DNA of 64,000 bases from Yersinia alsatica (GCF_902170305.1 NZ_CABHWW010000006.1:35116-99115); one strand, 5' to 3'. Positions 12,248 through 22,319 are shown, numbered from the stretch's first letter. Numbers and translations are program-made. Notes: generated from the letters alone by a model not told the origin.

Positions 12248-13057
12248 ATGAGCACAGCCTATTCCGAAGCTTACCAACAGCGATTTGGTGGCATTGCTCG
12301 CCTATATGGGCAGCAGGCACTGACGCTTTTTTCACAGGCACATGTCTGTGTCATCGGTATTGGTGGCGTGGGTTCATGGGCGGCAGAGGCACTGGCGCGT
12401 ACCGGTATTGGCGCAATTACATTAATTGATATGGATGATGTTTGTGTCACCAATACCAATCGGCAAATCCATGCCTTACGGAACAATGTTGGGCAGGCTA
12501 AAACCGAAGTCATGGCAGAGCGAATTCGGGCGATTAATCCAGAATGTCGAGTAACCTGTATCGACGATTTTATTACTGCGGATAATGTTGCTGAGCTATT
12601 AGATAACAACTTTAGCTATGTTATTGATGCAATTGACAGTGTACGGCCAAAAGCCGCGCTACTGTCTTATTGTCGCCGCTATAAAATCCCGGTGGTGACG
12701 ACCGGCGGCGCTGGTGGGCAAATCGACCCAACCCGCATTGAAGTGGTGGATCTGGCGAAAACGATTCAAGATCCACTGGCGGCAAAGTTGCGTGAAAGGC
12801 TGAAAAGCGACTTTAATGTGGTGAAAAACAGCAAAGGCAAGCTGGGGATCGACTGTGTTTTTTCCAGCGAACCATTAGTTTACCCACAAAGTGATGGTTC
12901 GGTCTGTGCTTCCCGCAGCACAGCTGAAGGGCCGAAAAAGATGGATTGCACTTCAGGTTTTGGCTCGGCAACTATGGTTACCGCCACCTTTGGCTTTGTC
13001 GCGGTATCACATGCATTGAAAAAGATGATGGCAAAAGCCGCTCGTCAGGCGCAATAG
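12248..13057 (+). CDS. tcdA: tRNA threonylcarbamoyladenosine dehydratase TcdA
   Basis: E1-like ATP-dependent enzyme that closes t6A at position 37 of tRNAs into cyclic ct6A. 269 residues. The nucleotide-binding motif GIGGVGSWAAEALARTGIG is near residues 36-54, followed by DMDDVCVTNTNRQ, the ThiF/MoeB-family signature. The start at 12248 (MSTAYSEAYQQRFGG) matches the family; an in-frame ATG 29 codons upstream would add an unrelated leader. The gene converges on csdE; the CsdA-CsdE sulfur-transfer pair next door is the known genetic and physical partner (older name csdL). Confidence 0.95.
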   Translation: MSTAYSEAYQQRFGGIARLYGQQALTLFSQAHVCVIGIGGVGSWAAEALARTGIGAITLIDMDDVCVTNTNRQIHALRNNVGQAKTEVMAERIRAINPECRVTCIDDFITADNVAELLDNNFSYVIDAIDSVRPKAALLSYCRRYKIPVVTTGGAGGQIDPTRIEVVDLAKTIQDPLAAKLRERLKSDFNVVKNSKGKLGIDCVFSSEPLVYPQSDGSVCASRSTAEGPKKMDCTSGFGSATMVTATFGFVAVSHALKKMMAKAARQAQ

Positions 13058-13094
13058 CGACTCAGGTGCGCAGCTAACAACCCGGTAACTGCAA

Positions 13095-13535
13095 TTAATC
13101 AGGGTATTGGGCGGCAATGGCTTGCACACCTTGCGCTAATGCCTGCAAACCACTGGCGCGCGAAGTGCTTAATTGCTGGCGCAGTCCTAATTGGTCGAAC
13201 AGTGCCAGTGGGTCTTCATCCAATATCTGCTGTGGCGTTTTACCTTCCACAGCAGTCAGAATAACCGCTAATAACCCACGAACAATCCGGCCTTCACTGT
13301 CGCCGTAGAAATGCAAACTGCCGTCTGGCAGGCGCTCATGCCCAAGCCACACTCTGTTTTCACACCCCGTCAGCTCCAATTCATGCTGTTTTAATGACTC
13401 GGGCAATGGTGGGAGCTGCTTGGCCAGCAAAATTAACTGGCGATAACGATCTTCCCACTGTTTTTGGGCGCTGAATGTTTCCAGCAAATTAGCAGCAGTA
13501 ATGTTATGGCCAAAGGGGTGTGGGGCAATCATCAT
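13095..13535 (-). CDS. csdE: Cysteine desulfurase sulfur acceptor CsdE
   Basis: SufE-type acceptor that takes persulfide sulfur from CsdA and raises its activity. 146 residues. The acceptor cysteine lies in [11 protein letters not shown] near residue 58. It is downstream of csdA on the same strand with a 35-base gap, so the two are probably co-transcribed. By inference, together with TcdA they form a sulfur-relay and tRNA-modification group. Confidence 0.94.
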   Translation of the reverse strand: MMIAPHPFGHNITAANLLETFSAQKQWEDRYRQLILLAKQLPPLPESLKQHELELTGCENRVWLGHERLPDGSLHFYGDSEGRIVRGLLAVILTAVEGKTPQQILDEDPLALFDQLGLRQQLSTSRASGLQALAQGVQAIAAQYPD

Positions 13536-13570
13536 CTTCTCATTTTATGTCTGGTTGATATTATTAAAAC

Positions 13571-14776
13571 TTAATCTTGCAGTAACGCCAGAGCCTTGGT
13601 TATTGCAGAGCACAAGACTTCAACATCATGCTCGGTATTGTAAGGGGCGAATGATGCGCGCAAGCTACCACTCACTCCCAGTGCTGCCATCAATGGCTGG
13701 GCGCAATGTTGCCCGGCTCGGAGCGCGATGCCTTGTTCGGCCAGTAACGTCACTAGATCACTGTGGTGAACACCCTCAAATGTGAAGGCCAGTAAGCTTG
13801 ATTGCTGACAACGGAAGCTGCGAAAACCCGGCAATTCAGCCAGCTTATTCTCGGCCAGCGTCGCCAAATTTTGGCTATAAGCCTCAGCTTCTTCCAGATC
13901 AATATGTTCAAGCCAACTGAGTACTGCGGATAAACCAATCACGCCCGCAATATTAGGGGTGCCTGCTTCAAAACGATAAGGGACTTCATGGGGAGTAAAA
14001 CCACCAAATGAAGCCTGGGTTAGCATTTTGCCACCGCCTTGCCATGCGGGCATCTCTCGCAGTAATTCAGACTTGCCATACAGCACCCCAATGCCTGTTG
14101 GCCCATATAATTTATGAGCAGAAAAAGCATAAAAATCAATATCAAGAGCTTGAACATCCGCCGGGTTATGAACTACTCCTTGGGCACCATCTACCATGAC
14201 CACACAATCATATTGATGGGCGAGTTCAATTGCCTGAGCCAATGGTGGGCTACCGCCGGTCACATTAGACATCTGCCCTAGCGCTAATAAGCGAGTTTTA
14301 CTGTTGAGTAATTGCGGCAATAGCTGTAAATCGGGCAGATTATCCAGACCGATAGGTAACTTAATTATTCTGGCACCCGTTTGTTCGGCAACCATAAGCC
14401 AGGGTATTAAGTTCGCATGATGTTCTGCTTCACTGACAATAATTTCATCCCCAGCCTGTAGGCGAGGGCGAGCATAACTTTGTGCTACCAGATTAATTGC
14501 CTCGGTAGTGCCCCGCGTCCAAATGATATTCTCTGCTTCCGGCGCATTGATAAAGTCAGCCACCTGCTGGCGGGTTTCTTCAAAACGAACCGTCAGGGAG
14601 AGTGCGGATTGATGCTGGCTGCGGTGTACCGTCGCGGAATCTTGCTGATAAAACAACTGGGTAGCTTCAATCATGGCGCGCGGTTTCAGCGCCGTTGCCG
14701 CACTGTCCAGATAGATTATTTCATCATTAATTGCCGGGAATTCCTGGCGAAAATCCGTTGGATTAAAAGCCTTCAT
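13571..14776 (-). CDS. csdA: Cysteine desulfurase CsdA
   Basis: PLP-dependent class V aminotransferase-fold enzyme that removes sulfur from cysteine to give alanine and an enzyme persulfide. 401 residues from the start MKAFNPTDFRQEFPAI, the family length; an upstream in-frame ATG would add 17 residues without homology. PLP-lysine motif FSAHKLYGPTGIGVLYG, histidine-containing EAEHHANL, and the catalytic cysteine in LRAGQHCAQPLM near the C-terminus. It is first of the csdA-csdE pair and divergent from ygdI. Confidence 0.95.
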   Translation of the reverse strand: MKAFNPTDFRQEFPAINDEIIYLDSAATALKPRAMIEATQLFYQQDSATVHRSQHQSALSLTVRFEETRQQVADFINAPEAENIIWTRGTTEAINLVAQSYARPRLQAGDEIIVSEAEHHANLIPWLMVAEQTGARIIKLPIGLDNLPDLQLLPQLLNSKTRLLALGQMSNVTGGSPPLAQAIELAHQYDCVVMVDGAQGVVHNPADVQALDIDFYAFSAHKLYGPTGIGVLYGKSELLREMPAWQGGGKMLTQASFGGFTPHEVPYRFEAGTPNIAGVIGLSAVLSWLEHIDLEEAEAYSQNLATLAENKLAELPGFRSFRCQQSSLLAFTFEGVHHSDLVTLLAEQGIALRAGQHCAQPLMAALGVSGSLRASFAPYNTEHDVEVLCSAITKALALLQD

Positions 14777-14958
14777 ACTGTTGTTCGTATCCTTTGATTG
14801 GCTTCGGAACTGTCTCATTTTGCCCATAATTAGCCTACTAATGGCTCTGATGGCTGGAAATATGTCCTGAGCGAGTTATGCTGAATAGTAACGGACATAA
14901 CCATTTGTCTGGTAATGGAAACGAGTTTTTCAGCATTTTAATCTGCAAGGAGTCACCC

Positions 14959-15180
14959 ATGAAAAAGACAGCTGCCGTAATTTCTGCACTTATGCTCACT
15001 TTTACTTTAGCAGCCTGTTCAAGCAACTATGTTATGCACACTAATGATGGTCGCACTATCGTTGCTGATGGTAAACCTAAAGTAGATGATGAAACAGGGA
15101 TGATAAGCTACACCGATGCTAACGGTACCGAACAGCAAATTAACCGTTCAGAAGTGAAAGAGATGGCCGAAGGTAATTAA
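14959..15180 (+). CDS. ygdI: YgdI/YgdR family small lipoprotein
   Basis: 73-residue predicted lipoprotein of unknown function. Signal MKKTAAVISALMLTFTLAAC has an LAAC lipobox with the lipid-modified cysteine at residue 20, followed by Ser-Ser. The mature part (NYVMHTNDGRTIVADGKP) is the small beta domain of the YgdI/YgdR (DUF903) family. AAGGAG lies about 8 bases before this ATG; a longer in-frame start at 14878 would bury the signal peptide. Its place between csdA and gcvB/gcvA matches E. coli ygdI. Confidence 0.9.
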   Translation: MKKTAAVISALMLTFTLAACSSNYVMHTNDGRTIVADGKPKVDDETGMISYTDANGTEQQINRSEVKEMAEGN

Positions 15181-15283
15181 TTGATACCCTTAGTACTACT
15201 TAAATTTAAGCTTCGACTCTGTGCAATACAAAGTGGCGCTTACATTTAGGTTTTTGAAAATAAGTAAGCTCTGAAATTAGGGT

Positions 15284-15488
15284 AAAAAAAAGCACCGCAA
15301 AAATAGCGGTGCTGCATAAAATCACTATGGACAGACAGGGTAAATGTACAGGAAGTGAAAAAAAAACAGTAGCTTAGCTACAATGTCTGGTACACCAGAC
15401 CATTTGCAAACACAACATCACAACCACAAAGCCAAAAGCATTTCAGTACCTGGATACTAAACCTACTTTTCGTTCCGGCTTGGGAAGT
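15284..15488 (-). ncRNA. gcvB: GcvB small RNA
   Basis: Hfq-dependent sRNA that represses many amino-acid and peptide transporter mRNAs; GcvA activates it. Read on the minus strand it begins ACTTCC and contains the GU-rich R1 seed (complement of about 15405-15430). It also has the conserved stretch CACTTCCTGTACATTTACCC followed by CTGTCTGTCCATAGTGATT, and ends in a strong terminator AGCACCGC/GCGGTGCT followed by eight T. Length is about 205 nt, as in E. coli. It is divergent from gcvA, the expected arrangement. R1 is about 6 nt shorter than in E. coli, and the 5' stem-loop region differs. Confidence 0.95.
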
Positions 15489-15494
15489 GCCGCC

Positions 15495-15523
15495 ACTATA
15501 GGTATTTACTAGCACATCCTCAA
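15495..15523 (-). promoter_or_regulatory. gcvB promoter
   Basis: On the minus strand, TTGAGG (15518-15523) and TATAGT (15495-15500) are 17 bp apart. The -10 ends 6 bases before the inferred gcvB first base at 15488. A CTAAT motif, the core reported for GcvA binding, is at 15556-15560 in the shared gcvA/gcvB control region. Confidence 0.75.
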
Positions 15524-15615
15524 CGGACAATTTATAATGTCTCGGATTATAAAAACTAATAAGTAAACAAAGGGTTTCATCTCACGGTGAGCCGTTATAA
15601 AAAAGTATCCAATTC

Positions 15616-16533
15616 ATGTCAAAACGATTACCACCACTGAATGCCTTGCGGGTTTTCGATGCGGCCGCACGCCACCTGAGTTTTACTAAAGCTGCTGATG
15701 AATTATTTGTGACTCAAGCTGCTGTTAGCCACCAGATAAAGTCACTGGAGGATTTTCTCGGGCTAAAATTGTTCCGCCGCCGTAACCGTTCTTTACTGCT
15801 GACCGAAGAAGGCCAGAGTTATTATCTCGATATCAAAGAGATATTTACCTCCATCAATGAAGCCACGCGCAAATTACAGGCCCGCAGTGCGAAAGGGGCT
15901 CTGACCGTCAGTCTCCCTCCTAGTTTTGCTATCCAATGGTTGGTTCCGCGTCTTTCTGGCTTTAATGCGGCTTATCCCGGCATTGATGTCAGGATCCAGG
16001 CGGTTGATCGGGAGGAGGACAAACTCGCTGACGATGTCGATGTAGCGATATTTTATGGTCGGGGGAACTGGACCGGTTTGCGCACTGAGCGTTTATATGC
16101 CGAATTCCTACTCCCGGTTTGTGCGCCGAGCTTATTAATGGGCGAACATGGATTAAAAGTGCCGTCAGATCTGGCTTATCACACCTTGTTGCATGATACT
16201 TCCCGCCGAGATTGGATGGCATATACTCGTCAATTGGGAGTGCCGCAGATTAACGTGCAACAAGGGCCGATATTCAGCCACAGTGCCATGGTGGTTCAGG
16301 CCGCTGTTCATGGTCAGGGTATTGCATTGGTGAATAACGTTATGGCGCAGTCTGAGATTGAAGCTGGGCGATTAGTGTGCCCATTTAATGATGTTTTGGT
16401 AAGTAAAAATGCTTTTTATCTGGTTTGTCATGACAGTCAGGCAGAACTGGGTAAAATAGCCGCTTTTCGTCAGTGGATACTGGCAAGAGCAGCCAGCGAA
16501 CAGGAAAAGTTACGTTTTCGCTATGACAACTGA
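15616..16533 (+). CDS. gcvA: Glycine cleavage system transcriptional regulator GcvA
   Basis: LysR-family regulator that activates gcvTHP with glycine, represses it with purines, and activates gcvB. 305 residues. The N-terminal winged helix-turn-helix (about 8-65) reads LPPLNALRVFDAAARHLSFT then KAADELFVTQAAVSHQIK. The C-terminal substrate-binding fold (about 95-295) completes the family pattern. It is divergent from gcvB across about 125 bp of AT-rich DNA; LysR regulators usually control such shared regions. Confidence 0.95.
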   Translation: MSKRLPPLNALRVFDAAARHLSFTKAADELFVTQAAVSHQIKSLEDFLGLKLFRRRNRSLLLTEEGQSYYLDIKEIFTSINEATRKLQARSAKGALTVSLPPSFAIQWLVPRLSGFNAAYPGIDVRIQAVDREEDKLADDVDVAIFYGRGNWTGLRTERLYAEFLLPVCAPSLLMGEHGLKVPSDLAYHTLLHDTSRRDWMAYTRQLGVPQINVQQGPIFSHSAMVVQAAVHGQGIALVNNVMAQSEIEAGRLVCPFNDVLVSKNAFYLVCHDSQAELGKIAAFRQWILARAASEQEKLRFRYDN

Positions 16534-16592
16534 CGTTTAATTATCACCAGGCAATGTAACGATAACTCTGATCCAACTTAAGGTTAATGACG

Positions 16593-16988
16593 ATGAATGG
16601 TCGTTTAATGCTGATATTTGCCGCCCTGAGCGGTTTTTTCTATGTTGCTTTCGGCGCCTTTGGTGCTCATGTATTGAATGCCTCTTTGGGGCCGAATGAG
16701 ATGGCTTGGATTCGCACCGGGCTGGAGTATCAGGGTTTCCATACGTTGGCGATCCTGGCATTAGCTGTTGCGATGCAGCGGCAGATAAGTATTTGGTTTT
16801 ACTGGAGTGGAGCCTTGTTAGCGCTCGGAACGCTACTCTTTAGTGGCAGTTTATACTGCCTGGCTCTATCGCACCTGAAGCTGTGGGTATATATCACGCC
16901 AGTGGGCGGAGTATGTTTTCTGGCGGGATGGATTTTGATGTTGGTTGGCGCGCTGCGTCTAAGAAAAAGGGCAGAACGCCATGAATAA
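16593..16988 (+). CDS. ygdD: UPF0382 inner membrane protein YgdD
   Basis: Small integral membrane protein of the DUF423 family, function unknown. 131 residues with four hydrophobic segments (about 4-24, 45-63, 68-88, 96-118) and the conserved AFGAHVL and [11 protein letters not shown] motifs. I choose the ATG at 16593, 9 bases after AAGG; the in-frame ATG at 16587 would be only 3 bases from it. The last 8 bases overlap rlmM, so the two are probably translationally coupled. Confidence 0.88.
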   Translation: MNGRLMLIFAALSGFFYVAFGAFGAHVLNASLGPNEMAWIRTGLEYQGFHTLAILALAVAMQRQISIWFYWSGALLALGTLLFSGSLYCLALSHLKLWVYITPVGGVCFLAGWILMLVGALRLRKRAERHE

Positions 16989-18087
16989 TAAAATTGCTTT
17001 ATATTGCCGCTCTGGTTTTGAGAAAGAGTGTGCGGCAGAAATTACCGCGAAGGCCGCAGAGCTGGAAATTTTTGGCTTTGCGCGGGTAAAAGAAAACAGT
17101 GGCTATGTACTGTTTGAATGTTATCAGTTGGAAGATGCTGACCGTTTGATTCGCGAAGTTCCTTTCCGCGAACTGATCTTTGCCCGCCAGATGATGGTGG
17201 TAGGTGAATTATTGAAAGATTTACCCCCTGAAGATCGTGTGTCTCCCATTGTTGGCATGTTAGTTGGTGTTATTGAAAAAGCCGGTGAGCTACGTGTTGA
17301 AGTTGCTGATACCAATGAAAGCAAAGAGTTACTTAAGTTCTGCCGTAAGCTGACAGTACCGCTGCGTAATGCCTTGCGTGAGCAAAAAATTCTGTCTGCT
17401 CGTGAGAATGCTCATCGTCCAGTTGTGCATGTGTTCTTTATTGCATCTGGCTGCTGTTATGTTGGTTATTCCTATAGCAACAATAATTCACCGTTCTATA
17501 TGGGTATCCCGCGTCTCAAGTTCCCATCTGATGCACCAAGCCGTTCAACCTTAAAACTGGAAGAAGCATTCCATGTGTTTATTCCGGCGGATGAATGGGA
17601 AGAACGTCTGGCCAGTGGTATGCATGCTGTTGATTTAGGGGCTTGCCCCGGTGGTTGGACTTATCAATTAGTGCAACGCAGCATGATGGTTCAGGCTATT
17701 GATAATGGCTTGATGGCACAAAGCCTGATGGATACTGGGCAGGTGACTCATCATCGTGTTGATGGTTTTAAATATGAACCAACCCGCAGCAATATTTATT
17801 GGTTAGTGTGCGATATGGTGGAGAAGCCAGCTAAGGTGACTCAACTTATCATTAAGTGGCTGGTAAATGGTTGGTGCCGTGAGGCCATTTTCAACCTGAA
17901 ATTACCGATGAAAAAGCGTTTTGAAGTCGTTTCAGAGAATCTGGAAATGATAGATGAACAGCTGAAAGAGCATGGTATTAATGCCCATATTCAGGCTAAG
18001 CAGCTCTATCATGACCGCGAAGAAGTGACGGTACATGTGCGGCGTATTTGGTCTGGTGCGCCTGGCCGCCGAGATGAGCGGAACTAG
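16981..18087 (+). CDS. rlmM: 23S rRNA C2498 2'-O-ribose methyltransferase RlmM
   Basis: SAM-dependent methyltransferase acting on C2498 in the peptidyl-transferase loop of 23S rRNA. 368 residues. The N-terminal THUMP-like part starts [17 protein letters not shown]. The Rossmann domain has the SAM motif [15 protein letters not shown] (about 218-232), then DMVEKPAKV and NLKLPMKKR with the catalytic lysines. It is second in a ygdD-rlmM unit and is followed by an ERIC element and a terminator. Confidence 0.95.
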   Translation: MNNKIALYCRSGFEKECAAEITAKAAELEIFGFARVKENSGYVLFECYQLEDADRLIREVPFRELIFARQMMVVGELLKDLPPEDRVSPIVGMLVGVIEKAGELRVEVADTNESKELLKFCRKLTVPLRNALREQKILSARENAHRPVVHVFFIASGCCYVGYSYSNNNSPFYMGIPRLKFPSDAPSRSTLKLEEAFHVFIPADEWEERLASGMHAVDLGACPGGWTYQLVQRSMMVQAIDNGLMAQSLMDTGQVTHHRVDGFKYEPTRSNIYWLVCDMVEKPAKVTQLIIKWLVNGWCREAIFNLKLPMKKRFEVVSENLEMIDEQLKEHGINAHIQAKQLYHDREEVTVHVRRIWSGAPGRRDERN

Positions 18088-18099
18088 GTTAGCCATCAT

Positions 18100-18218
18100 C
18101 TTTCAAGGTGCAGGTGTATTGGCAGCTCTCGGTTATCCGAATCGCTGACTTGTGTAAGCTCATCGGGATAAGTTCGTTGGCTGCCTACCTGCAACCTCAA
18201 TGATTTAGGCTATGGTAT
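18100..18218. repeat. ERIC-type palindromic repeat
   Basis: About 119 bp of imperfect palindrome. Outer arms TGCAGGT..GGCAGC and GCTGCC..ACCTGCA face each other, and the centre GACTTGTGTAAGCTCATCGGG resembles the ERIC core. The flanking words resemble the other copies in this window. It lies between rlmM and xni, where E. coli carries the fucose genes. Confidence 0.75.
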
Positions 18219-18229
18219 TGTGTCCAAAG

Positions 18230-18258
18230 AAGGGATCAATGGATCCCTTTATTTTTTT
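18230..18258 (+). terminator. Terminator downstream of rlmM
   Basis: Perfect stem AAGGGATC/GATCCCTT with a four-base loop, followed by TATTTTTTT on the plus strand. It ends the ygdD-rlmM transcript after it passes through the ERIC element. Confidence 0.85.
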
Positions 18259-18267
18259 AGGCTGAAA

Positions 18268-19023
18268 TTATTTATTCAAACGTAGCTGCTGTAAATTGCC
18301 AGTTAACGGCAAATCAGTTTTAAGTGTCGCTATCTGTTTGCAAATAAAAGCCATCTCCTGATGTTCCTGCAATTTCTTACGCCACTTCTCCGGCACAGAA
18401 TCTATCCCTTGATAAAGTTCTTCCAGACTATTGGCTTGTTGCAGTAACAACGCCGCTGTTTTTGCACCAATACCGACGACGCCAGGGATTTTACTGCTGC
18501 TGATCCCGGCAAGCCCCCAGTAATCCGGTAATTGATGCGGCAATACGCCAAATTCTTGCTTTACGAATGGCATATCCAGCCAACGTTTTTGAAAGTAATC
18601 TCGAATCTGTACATTCGGCGCTAACAGCTGGCAGTAGCCTTTGTCAGTTGAAACGATAGTGACTTGATGCCCAGCGCCACTGACTTTTGCAGCCAATGTT
18701 GCCGCCAGATCATCGGCTTCATTACCCGGCGAATGCCAGCAATTAACGCCCAATGAAATAAATGCCTCGCGGATAAGCGACATTTCTTGTTGCAGATTAT
18801 CCGGCATCGGCGAACGACCTGCTTTGTAATCGGGAAGACATTGATGACGCCAGCTATCAGAGCGGTCATCCTCATCAAAAACCGCAACGGCATGAGTGGG
18901 TTGGCTATGTGAAATAAGCTGTTGTAACCCATGCTGGCAAGCATTAATACAAGGTGAACCCTGCACTGCATGAATGCGGCGAATGAGATTAAGGGCATCA
19001 ACAATAAGAAGGTGAATTTGCAT
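18268..19023 (-). CDS. xni: Flap endonuclease Xni (exonuclease IX)
   Basis: Structure-specific 5' nuclease related to the 5'-3' exonuclease domain of DNA polymerase I; cuts flapped DNA. 251 residues, the normal length. Metal-binding residues sit in [15 protein letters not shown] and [10 protein letters not shown], and the helix-hairpin-helix region is [18 protein letters not shown] near 170-190. It lacks the N-terminal glycine-aspartate pair and some metal ligands of full 5' nucleases, as Xni does generally. In E. coli it follows sdaCB; here it stands alone between rlmM and ppnN. Confidence 0.94.
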   Translation of the reverse strand: MQIHLLIVDALNLIRRIHAVQGSPCINACQHGLQQLISHSQPTHAVAVFDEDDRSDSWRHQCLPDYKAGRSPMPDNLQQEMSLIREAFISLGVNCWHSPGNEADDLAATLAAKVSGAGHQVTIVSTDKGYCQLLAPNVQIRDYFQKRWLDMPFVKQEFGVLPHQLPDYWGLAGISSSKIPGVVGIGAKTAALLLQQANSLEELYQGIDSVPEKWRKKLQEHQEMAFICKQIATLKTDLPLTGNLQQLRLNK

Positions 19024-19070
19024 GATCTGTCTTATTTGAGGGTGGCATCATCATTAAGCCAGAGTAATGT

Positions 19071-19105
19071 CGGGTAACGCCAGCCAGAAGGCTTAGCGCT
19101 ACCCG
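19071..19105. repeat. Intergenic hairpin between xni and ppnN
   Basis: Two nested stems: outer CGGGTAACGC with GCGCTACCCG and inner AGCC/GGCT closed by AGAA. There is no U-tract on either strand, so it is not a plain terminator. It may protect a 3' end or be a REP-like element; I cannot tell which. Confidence 0.5.
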
Positions 19106-19160
19106 GTGAAGTTTACTTATTTTTTAACTACATCTTTATTCTTTAGCTAGATATCTATCC

Positions 19161-20525
19161 CTAACTACAGATTTCATAGCAAGGTGTATAAGCCGTGCCC
19201 GGTAACTTCATACGATGTTGAGCGATAAAGCCTTGCAGCAGTTGGTCCATTTGCTTCATCAGCAACGGGTCACCGTGCAATTTGAATGGCCCATGAGCTT
19301 CAATGGCATGGATTCCAACTTCTTTGACGTTACCTGCCACAATGCCAGAAAAAGCACGACGTAATGCTGCGGCCAGTTTTTCCGGTGGTTGATTATGAGA
19401 CAAATCCAGATTAGCCATATTCTCGTGTGTTGGCTCAAAAGGATGCTGCAAGTCAGGCTCGATACGAATAGACCAGTTAAAGCTATAAGCGTCGCCGGTA
19501 TTACGACGATTCTCTTTTACCAATGGCATCGATTTCTTCATCTGACGCGCGACTTCATCCGGATCGTCAATGATAATCTGATAGTATTTGCGCGCTCCAT
19601 CACCTAGCGTATTCATGATGAATTCATCGACAACCCTGAAGTAATCTGCGCTCTCTTTTGGCCCGGTGAGGATCAGCGGCAATACCTGCTCACTGTTATC
19701 TGGATTCATTAGAATCCCTAACAGATAAAGTAATTCTTCCGCAGTCCCTACGCCGCCTGGGAAAATAATAATCCCATGTGCAATACGGACGAAGGCTTCC
19801 AGCCGCTTTTCAATGTCTGGCATGATGACCAGCTCATTGACCAGTGGGTTTGGTGGCTCAGCTGCAATAATTGAAGGCTCGGTCATACCGATAAAACGGC
19901 CTTGTTTGTAGCGCTGCTGGGCATGGCCTACAGCGGCTCCTTTCATCGGTGCTTCCATCGCTCCCGGCCCACAGCCGGTACAGATATTTAATTCGCGTAA
20001 ACCGAGTTGGCTACCCACTTTACGGGCATATAAATACTCGTTTTCATTGATTGAATGACCGCCCCAACAAACAACCATATTAGGTTCTTCATCGATATGT
20101 AGGGCACGGGCATTACGTAAAATAGAGAAGACTTGGTCGGTCAAATGACTGGAGCTTTCTGTATGCCGATGTTGGGAGTGTTCGGTACTCACAATCTGCC
20201 CATTTACGAATAAAATATCGCGCAAGACCGCAAACAGGTTTGCCTGCAATGAGCGGATAATTTTACCATCAACAAAAGCATGTTCTGGGGGATTAACTAA
20301 CTCGAGTTTTACGCCACGTTCACGACGCAATACATTGATATCAAATGTTTCATAGCGAGATAACAGCTCTTTACTGTTATCCGTTAGGCTACCTGAATTG
20401 AGAACAGCCAAGGAACAATTACGGAATAAACGGTATAGATCACTACTTGCTGTACGCTTAAGCATATCCACTTCGAGCTGTGACAACAGATCCATTGAGC
20501 CGAGTGGGCTGATATGTGTAATCAA
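19161..20525 (-). CDS. ppnN: Pyrimidine/purine nucleotide 5'-monophosphate nucleosidase PpnN
   Basis: Cytoplasmic enzyme that splits nucleoside monophosphates into base and ribose 5-phosphate; in E. coli it is stimulated by (p)ppGpp. 454 residues. The central LOG-like Rossmann domain has [22 protein letters not shown] and the PGGxGTxxE motif in [18 protein letters not shown]- and C-terminal extensions (about 1-140 and 345-454) distinguish PpnN from short LOG proteins. The start is a TTG giving [19 protein letters not shown], the conserved family N-terminus. Older name ygdH. Confidence 0.94.
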   Translation of the reverse strand: MITHISPLGSMDLLSQLEVDMLKRTASSDLYRLFRNCSLAVLNSGSLTDNSKELLSRYETFDINVLRRERGVKLELVNPPEHAFVDGKIIRSLQANLFAVLRDILFVNGQIVSTEHSQHRHTESSSHLTDQVFSILRNARALHIDEEPNMVVCWGGHSINENEYLYARKVGSQLGLRELNICTGCGPGAMEAPMKGAAVGHAQQRYKQGRFIGMTEPSIIAAEPPNPLVNELVIMPDIEKRLEAFVRIAHGIIIFPGGVGTAEELLYLLGILMNPDNSEQVLPLILTGPKESADYFRVVDEFIMNTLGDGARKYYQIIIDDPDEVARQMKKSMPLVKENRRNTGDAYSFNWSIRIEPDLQHPFEPTHENMANLDLSHNQPPEKLAAALRRAFSGIVAGNVKEVGIHAIEAHGPFKLHGDPLLMKQMDQLLQGFIAQHRMKLPGTAYTPCYEICS

Positions 20526-20740
20526 AGTTACTCCTTTACACCCCTGGGGGGTGGTAGTACTTGTGTATCAGAGCGCCGCTTTCTGTTTTTCCGTGGAATA
20601 TCAGAGAGCCCTCTAAGTGTCCATTACTGATTTTTTCATCTGAAAAGAGCATGAAGATCCTGTAATTAACCTTAACGTTGCCAGTCACTTTTTACCAATA
20701 TTAACGTATTCGAGCTGTAATCTTGCGCACGCGCCCGCAT

Positions 20741-21586
20741 TTATTGCCGTGCTAAACGGCCGGTTGACGGTACAAAGTCAGTATTGGAGCGCCATGGATT
20801 GATATCCAGCCCTCCGCGTCGGGTATAGCGAGCATAAACCGACAGTGTTTCTGGCTGACAAAAACGCATAATGTCATTGAAAATACGTTCAACACATTGC
20901 TCGTGAAATTCATTATGGTGACGGAAAGAGACCAAATAGCGCAGCAGTGCTTCGCGGTTAATTTGTCGGCCGCTATAGCTAATTTGTACTGAACCCCAAT
21001 CTGGTTGGTGGGTTATCAAGCAGTTAGATTTGAGTAAGTGGCTGACCAAATTCTCTTCTACTCGATTTTTACCGGCGGCATCCTGCAAGTAATCAGCATT
21101 GAATTCATAGCTATCGATACGAATATCTTGTTGATCCAGACACTCTCCCGAGAAATTAGCAATTGGCTGATGGGCCAATTCGTCCAGATGATATAGCCGG
21201 ACACTGACATCACCTTGCGCGCAGGTGGCCAGATCCTGTTGCAGAGTGGCTTGTACCTTTTCCCAGTCAGCAAAAACAGTTTGGTTAAAACTGTTGAGAT
21301 AAAGCTTAAAACTTTTTGATTCAATCAGATTAACGCTATCTGCATTCAGGCTGATTTCGCCCACTGCGACCTGTGGCAGGCCATTGCTGTTCAGCCAGGA
21401 CAACTCATACATTGTCCAGATATCTGCACCATGAAAGGGGAGGTTATCTGGATATAAACCGAGAGGTTCGCGGTTCATGCTGCGAGGTACGGCCTGTAGC
21501 AAGCTGACGTCATAGTGGTCGCGATAAGCGGTCGGTTTACCTAGCGTCAGTTCCGCCAGAGCCTGATGATCTTGATATGAAGACAT
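20741..21586 (-). CDS. queF: NADPH-dependent preQ0 reductase QueF
   Basis: Reduces 7-cyano-7-deazaguanine to preQ1 for queuosine synthesis. 281 residues, the long two-domain form. The QueF motif [14 protein letters not shown] lies near residues 90-105 and the catalytic cysteine in [16 protein letters not shown] near 190. The start [16 protein letters not shown] matches the family; an upstream in-frame ATG at 21622 would add 12 unrelated residues. It is divergent from syd. Confidence 0.95.
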   Translation of the reverse strand: MSSYQDHQALAELTLGKPTAYRDHYDVSLLQAVPRSMNREPLGLYPDNLPFHGADIWTMYELSWLNSNGLPQVAVGEISLNADSVNLIESKSFKLYLNSFNQTVFADWEKVQATLQQDLATCAQGDVSVRLYHLDELAHQPIANFSGECLDQQDIRIDSYEFNADYLQDAAGKNRVEENLVSHLLKSNCLITHQPDWGSVQISYSGRQINREALLRYLVSFRHHNEFHEQCVERIFNDIMRFCQPETLSVYARYTRRGGLDINPWRSNTDFVPSTGRLARQ

Positions 21587-21716
21587 GCTGTTTCCATGAT
21601 GAGAGATAGGTACAATAGCCATAGTTTATCAATTAATGCTGCGTTTAACTGCATTTCTGAGTGGGTGTTCTGCCCCCTTTAGTGCAACCGAAGCTGCGGC
21701 GATACTGAGAATAACC

Positions 21717-22268
21717 ATGGACCAGAACGTTTCAACGGCACTGAACAGCTTTACTCAACGTTATATTGATTTGTGGCAGCAGCAAACTGGGCACCTGCCT
21801 GCCAGTGACGAACTCTACGGCGTTCCTTCTCCTTGTATTGTGAAAACTCAGGATTCTCAGGTGTTTTGGTCGCCTCAGCCTTTTGTCGCTGAGGCCAACC
21901 TTGCCAATATTGAACGCGCGCTGGAGATTCAACTGCATCCAGATATTCATGAGTTTTATACCCGGCAATATGCTGGGGATATGAAAGCAGATTTAGGTGA
22001 TCACCGTTTTACCTTGCTACAGGTCTGGAGCGAAGATGATTTTATTCGTTTGCAAGAGAATCTGATTGGTCATTTGGTCACACAAAAAAGATTAAAACTC
22101 TCGCCGACACTATTTTTAGCAACCACAGAATCTGAAATGACCATGGCTTCACTCTGCAACGTCAGCGGTAATGTGGTGCTCGAAGAGTTTGGTAGTGGGA
22201 AACGGACACTGCTAGCATCAACACTGGTCCATTTCTTGGATGCACTACGCCCAGTATTACCTGAATAA
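21717..22268 (+). CDS. syd: SecY-interacting protein Syd
   Basis: Peripheral cytoplasmic protein that binds SecY and can disturb faulty Sec translocons. 183 residues. Conserved segments are [12 protein letters not shown] near the N-terminus and [21 protein letters not shown] in the middle. The start at 21717 ([12 protein letters not shown]) gives the usual length; the in-frame ATG at 21636 would add 27 unrelated residues. It lies immediately upstream of csrB, as in E. coli. Confidence 0.93.
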   Translation: MDQNVSTALNSFTQRYIDLWQQQTGHLPASDELYGVPSPCIVKTQDSQVFWSPQPFVAEANLANIERALEIQLHPDIHEFYTRQYAGDMKADLGDHRFTLLQVWSEDDFIRLQENLIGHLVTQKRLKLSPTLFLATTESEMTMASLCNVSGNVVLEEFGSGKRTLLASTLVHFLDALRPVLPE

Positions 22269-22301
22269 AGAAAAGGTTATTGTTTATTCAGATGTAGCCG
22301 G

Positions 22302-22319
22302 TGTGAGAGATCTCGCACA
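22302..22319. promoter_or_regulatory. Probable UvrY (BarA/UvrY) binding site for csrB
   Basis: TGTGAGAGATCTCGCACA is an 18-bp inverted repeat with one mismatch. It is very close to the UvrY site TGTGAGAGATCTCTTACA described upstream of E. coli csrB, and lies about 150 bases before the csrB start. It sits inside a larger stem (AGCCGGTGTG and CACACCGGCT) just after the syd stop, so it could also shape the syd mRNA end, though no U-tract follows. Confidence 0.7.
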
